Positions 63,072 through 64,000 of a stretch of DNA of 64,000 nt are shown here, piece after piece. The notes beneath the pieces were generated by a model. That model was given only the letters and a program-made list of their open reading frames with translations. It did not search any database and was not told the origin of the DNA. The DNA is from Aquimarina mytili (lineage in GTDB: Bacteria; Bacteroidota; Bacteroidia; Flavobacteriales; Flavobacteriaceae), in NCBI RefSeq assembly GCF_016735115.1, contig NZ_JAERQJ010000001.1:620001-684000 (forward strand), written 5' to 3'. The translations under genes were made by a program, and so were the position numbers. Position 1 is the first letter of the stretch, and every line of letters starts with the position of its first letter.

Positions 63072-63785
63072 ATGAAAACCCCAAAATTATTTTTAAATCA
63101 ATTAAGTGTATTAGCATTGAGCTTTTTTATATGTGTTTCTTGTAGCAGCGATGATGATGTTGCTATTACAGGAGGTGATGTGCCAACAACAGTAACCGAA
63201 AGTGATGCAAAACAAATAACAGCATTTTCATTATTGGCAGTCGATAATGAAGGATTGTCTGCAGATATTACAGCTACGATTGATCAAGATGCTAAAACGA
63301 TTAGTGCAGAGTTGCCTATTGGTTCTTCGGCAGCTTCATTAACTCCAACCTTAACTATTTCTGATGCTGCTACAGTGAGCCCAGGTAATAAGACTGAAGT
63401 TGATTTTACCCAACCTGTATCCTATACAGTAACTGCAGAAGATGGTTCTACAGCAGTATATACAGTAACTATTACAGTATTAAAATCTGATGCCAAAGAC
63501 ATAACTTCTTTTACAATGTTAGCAGCAGATAATCCTGGATATTGCTGTGGTGATGTAACAAATTTTACCATAGATGAAGACACCAATATAATTACCTTAG
63601 AAATGGCAGATGGTTCAGACTTTACTGCATTAAAGCCTACCATTGTAATATCTGATAAAGCTACAGTAAACCCAGGTAATAAAATTGCCAATGACTTTAG
63701 TGTAAGTGGTGGTGCAAAATATATAGTAACTGCCGAGGATGGTTCTGAAAAAGAATACACAATTAATATTATAACCAGACGCTAA
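63072..63785 (+). CDS. Lipoprotein with two tandem DUF5018-like domains
   Basis: The 237 residues have a lipoprotein signal (LALSFFICVSCSSDDD) and then two homologous beta-sandwich repeats (about 43-137 and 138-237). Each has the frame SDAK-x-I-T-x-F, PTxxISDxATVxPGNK and a closing TAEDGS. This matches the DUF5018 style of Bacteroidota surface lipoproteins. The second repeat has an insert with a Cys pair (YCCGDV). It is probably a surface or periplasmic binding protein. Confidence 0.8.
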   Translation: MKTPKLFLNQLSVLALSFFICVSCSSDDDVAITGGDVPTTVTESDAKQITAFSLLAVDNEGLSADITATIDQDAKTISAELPIGSSAASLTPTLTISDAATVSPGNKTEVDFTQPVSYTVTAEDGSTAVYTVTITVLKSDAKDITSFTMLAADNPGYCCGDVTNFTIDEDTNIITLEMADGSDFTALKPTIVISDKATVNPGNKIANDFSVSGGAKYIVTAEDGSEKEYTINIITRR

Positions 63786-63815
63786 TCTATAACTGCATAA
63801 TAAATAAATGTATAT

Positions 63816-63850
63816 AAACCCCTTTCTGTTAAATAGATAGAAGGGGTTTT
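63816..63850. terminator. Bidirectional terminator
   Basis: AAACCCCTTTCT and AGAAGGGGTTTT form a stem with one bulged base and an AT-rich loop, between the lipoprotein gene (+) and the partial gene (-) at the right edge. Confidence 0.8.
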
Positions 63851-63852
63851 AT

Positions 63853-64000
63853 TTACGATTCAAACCACTTACTAAGTGCTATTTCTTTTCCATTGGGATA
63901 TTTTACATCATAGGCCTGTGCCGTAAAATCGTTTTCTTTGATGTATGCATGTTTCTTGAGATATTCTGCCCCGCCGTAGTCACTAAAATCTTCTCGTATC
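63853..64000 (-). CDS. Partial gene, C-terminus of an unrecognised protein
   Basis: The last 48 codons of a - strand gene that runs off the window are visible. The product ends with YDVKYPNGKEIALSKWFES and is preceded by DYGGAEYLKKHAYIKENDF. Codon use and the well-placed terminator show that it is real. I do not recognise the family. Confidence 0.6.
   Translation of the reverse strand, partial: IREDFSDYGGAEYLKKHAYIKENDFTAQAYDVKYPNGKEIALSKWFES

Noticed and set aside
1..64000. CRISPR arrays, tRNA or rRNA genes, prophage or restriction-modification system
   Set aside because: I looked for direct-repeat arrays, cloverleaf-like sequences and the relevant protein families and saw none.

Overview
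The window looks like chromosomal DNA of a marine member of the Flavobacteriaceae (Bacteroidota). The evidence is AT-rich DNA, weak or absent Shine-Dalgarno sequences, two secreted proteins ending in type IX secretion (T9SS) sorting domains, many short lipoprotein signals ending in S/T-C, LytS/LytTR signalling, and protein families typical of flavobacteria (DUF4136, DUF4230, DUF5522, PaaZ with an extra C-terminal domain). An Aquimarina-like genus is a guess only. I see no tRNA, rRNA, CRISPR array or prophage.

Region 1 (244-19078, + strand) is a phenylacetate catabolic locus. A TetR regulator is followed by paaE-A-B-C-D, a VOC-fold gene, paaG, paaH, a four-helix-bundle gene, paaI, a lipoprotein, paaJ, paaZ, a crotonase and paaY. 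It continues into a 2-oxoacid dehydrogenase E2, a branched-chain-type aminotransferase and a fused E1 alpha/beta. PaaABC(D)E epoxidises phenylacetyl-CoA, PaaG isomerises it, PaaZ opens the ring, and PaaH/J with hydratases carry out beta-oxidation. No phenylacetate-CoA ligase (paaK) is present. An 18-bp palindrome upstream of paaE has a clear relative immediately upstream of the E2 gene. This suggests that the aminotransferase-E1-E2 module shares the regulator and may make phenylacetyl-CoA directly from phenylalanine via phenylpyruvate. The gaps in this locus carry palindromic repeats. Between paaZ and the crotonase sits a 392-bp element in which a small GIY-YIG nuclease gene lies between 31-bp inverted repeats whose ends each fold into a hairpin.

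Region 2 (19129-28000) holds, on the - strand, a secreted hypothetical, DoxX, a membrane AraC regulator, a TPMT-like methyltransferase and a GH25 muramidase lipoprotein. A BASS transporter (+) follows, then an FG-GAP T9SS protein and a LytTR two-component pair (-).

Region 3 (28172-38653, + strand) holds a starch/maltodextrin group: secreted GH13, an NTF2-like lipoprotein, a CBM20-like secreted protein and a PfkB kinase. After an 825-bp gap comes a 1698-residue T9SS protein that joins subtilase, MAM, Fn3 and metallophosphatase domains.

Region 4 (38767-55769) looks like a stress or energy island. Two Crp/Fnr paralogs flank an alpha-carbonic anhydrase lipoprotein, with FNR-box-like dyads upstream of the first regulator and of the anhydrase. 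Facing them is a 13-kb run of - strand genes: a third Crp/Fnr, a degenerate metallophosphatase/kinase-like/Omp85 fusion, a Rieske-glutamate-synthase fusion, a small outer-membrane protein, an unknown, a DUF2721-like membrane protein, a Rieske-ThDP enzyme fusion, a Na+/H+ antiporter and ppk1. This run is the best candidate in the window for an undescribed multi-gene system.

Region 5 (55960-64000) is mostly housekeeping: ssb, GNAT, DUF4230, DUF4136, DUF5522, a small HExxH protein, an ACC-deaminase-like enzyme, glucosaminidase-LysM, hemL, a two-repeat lipoprotein and a partial gene at the right edge.
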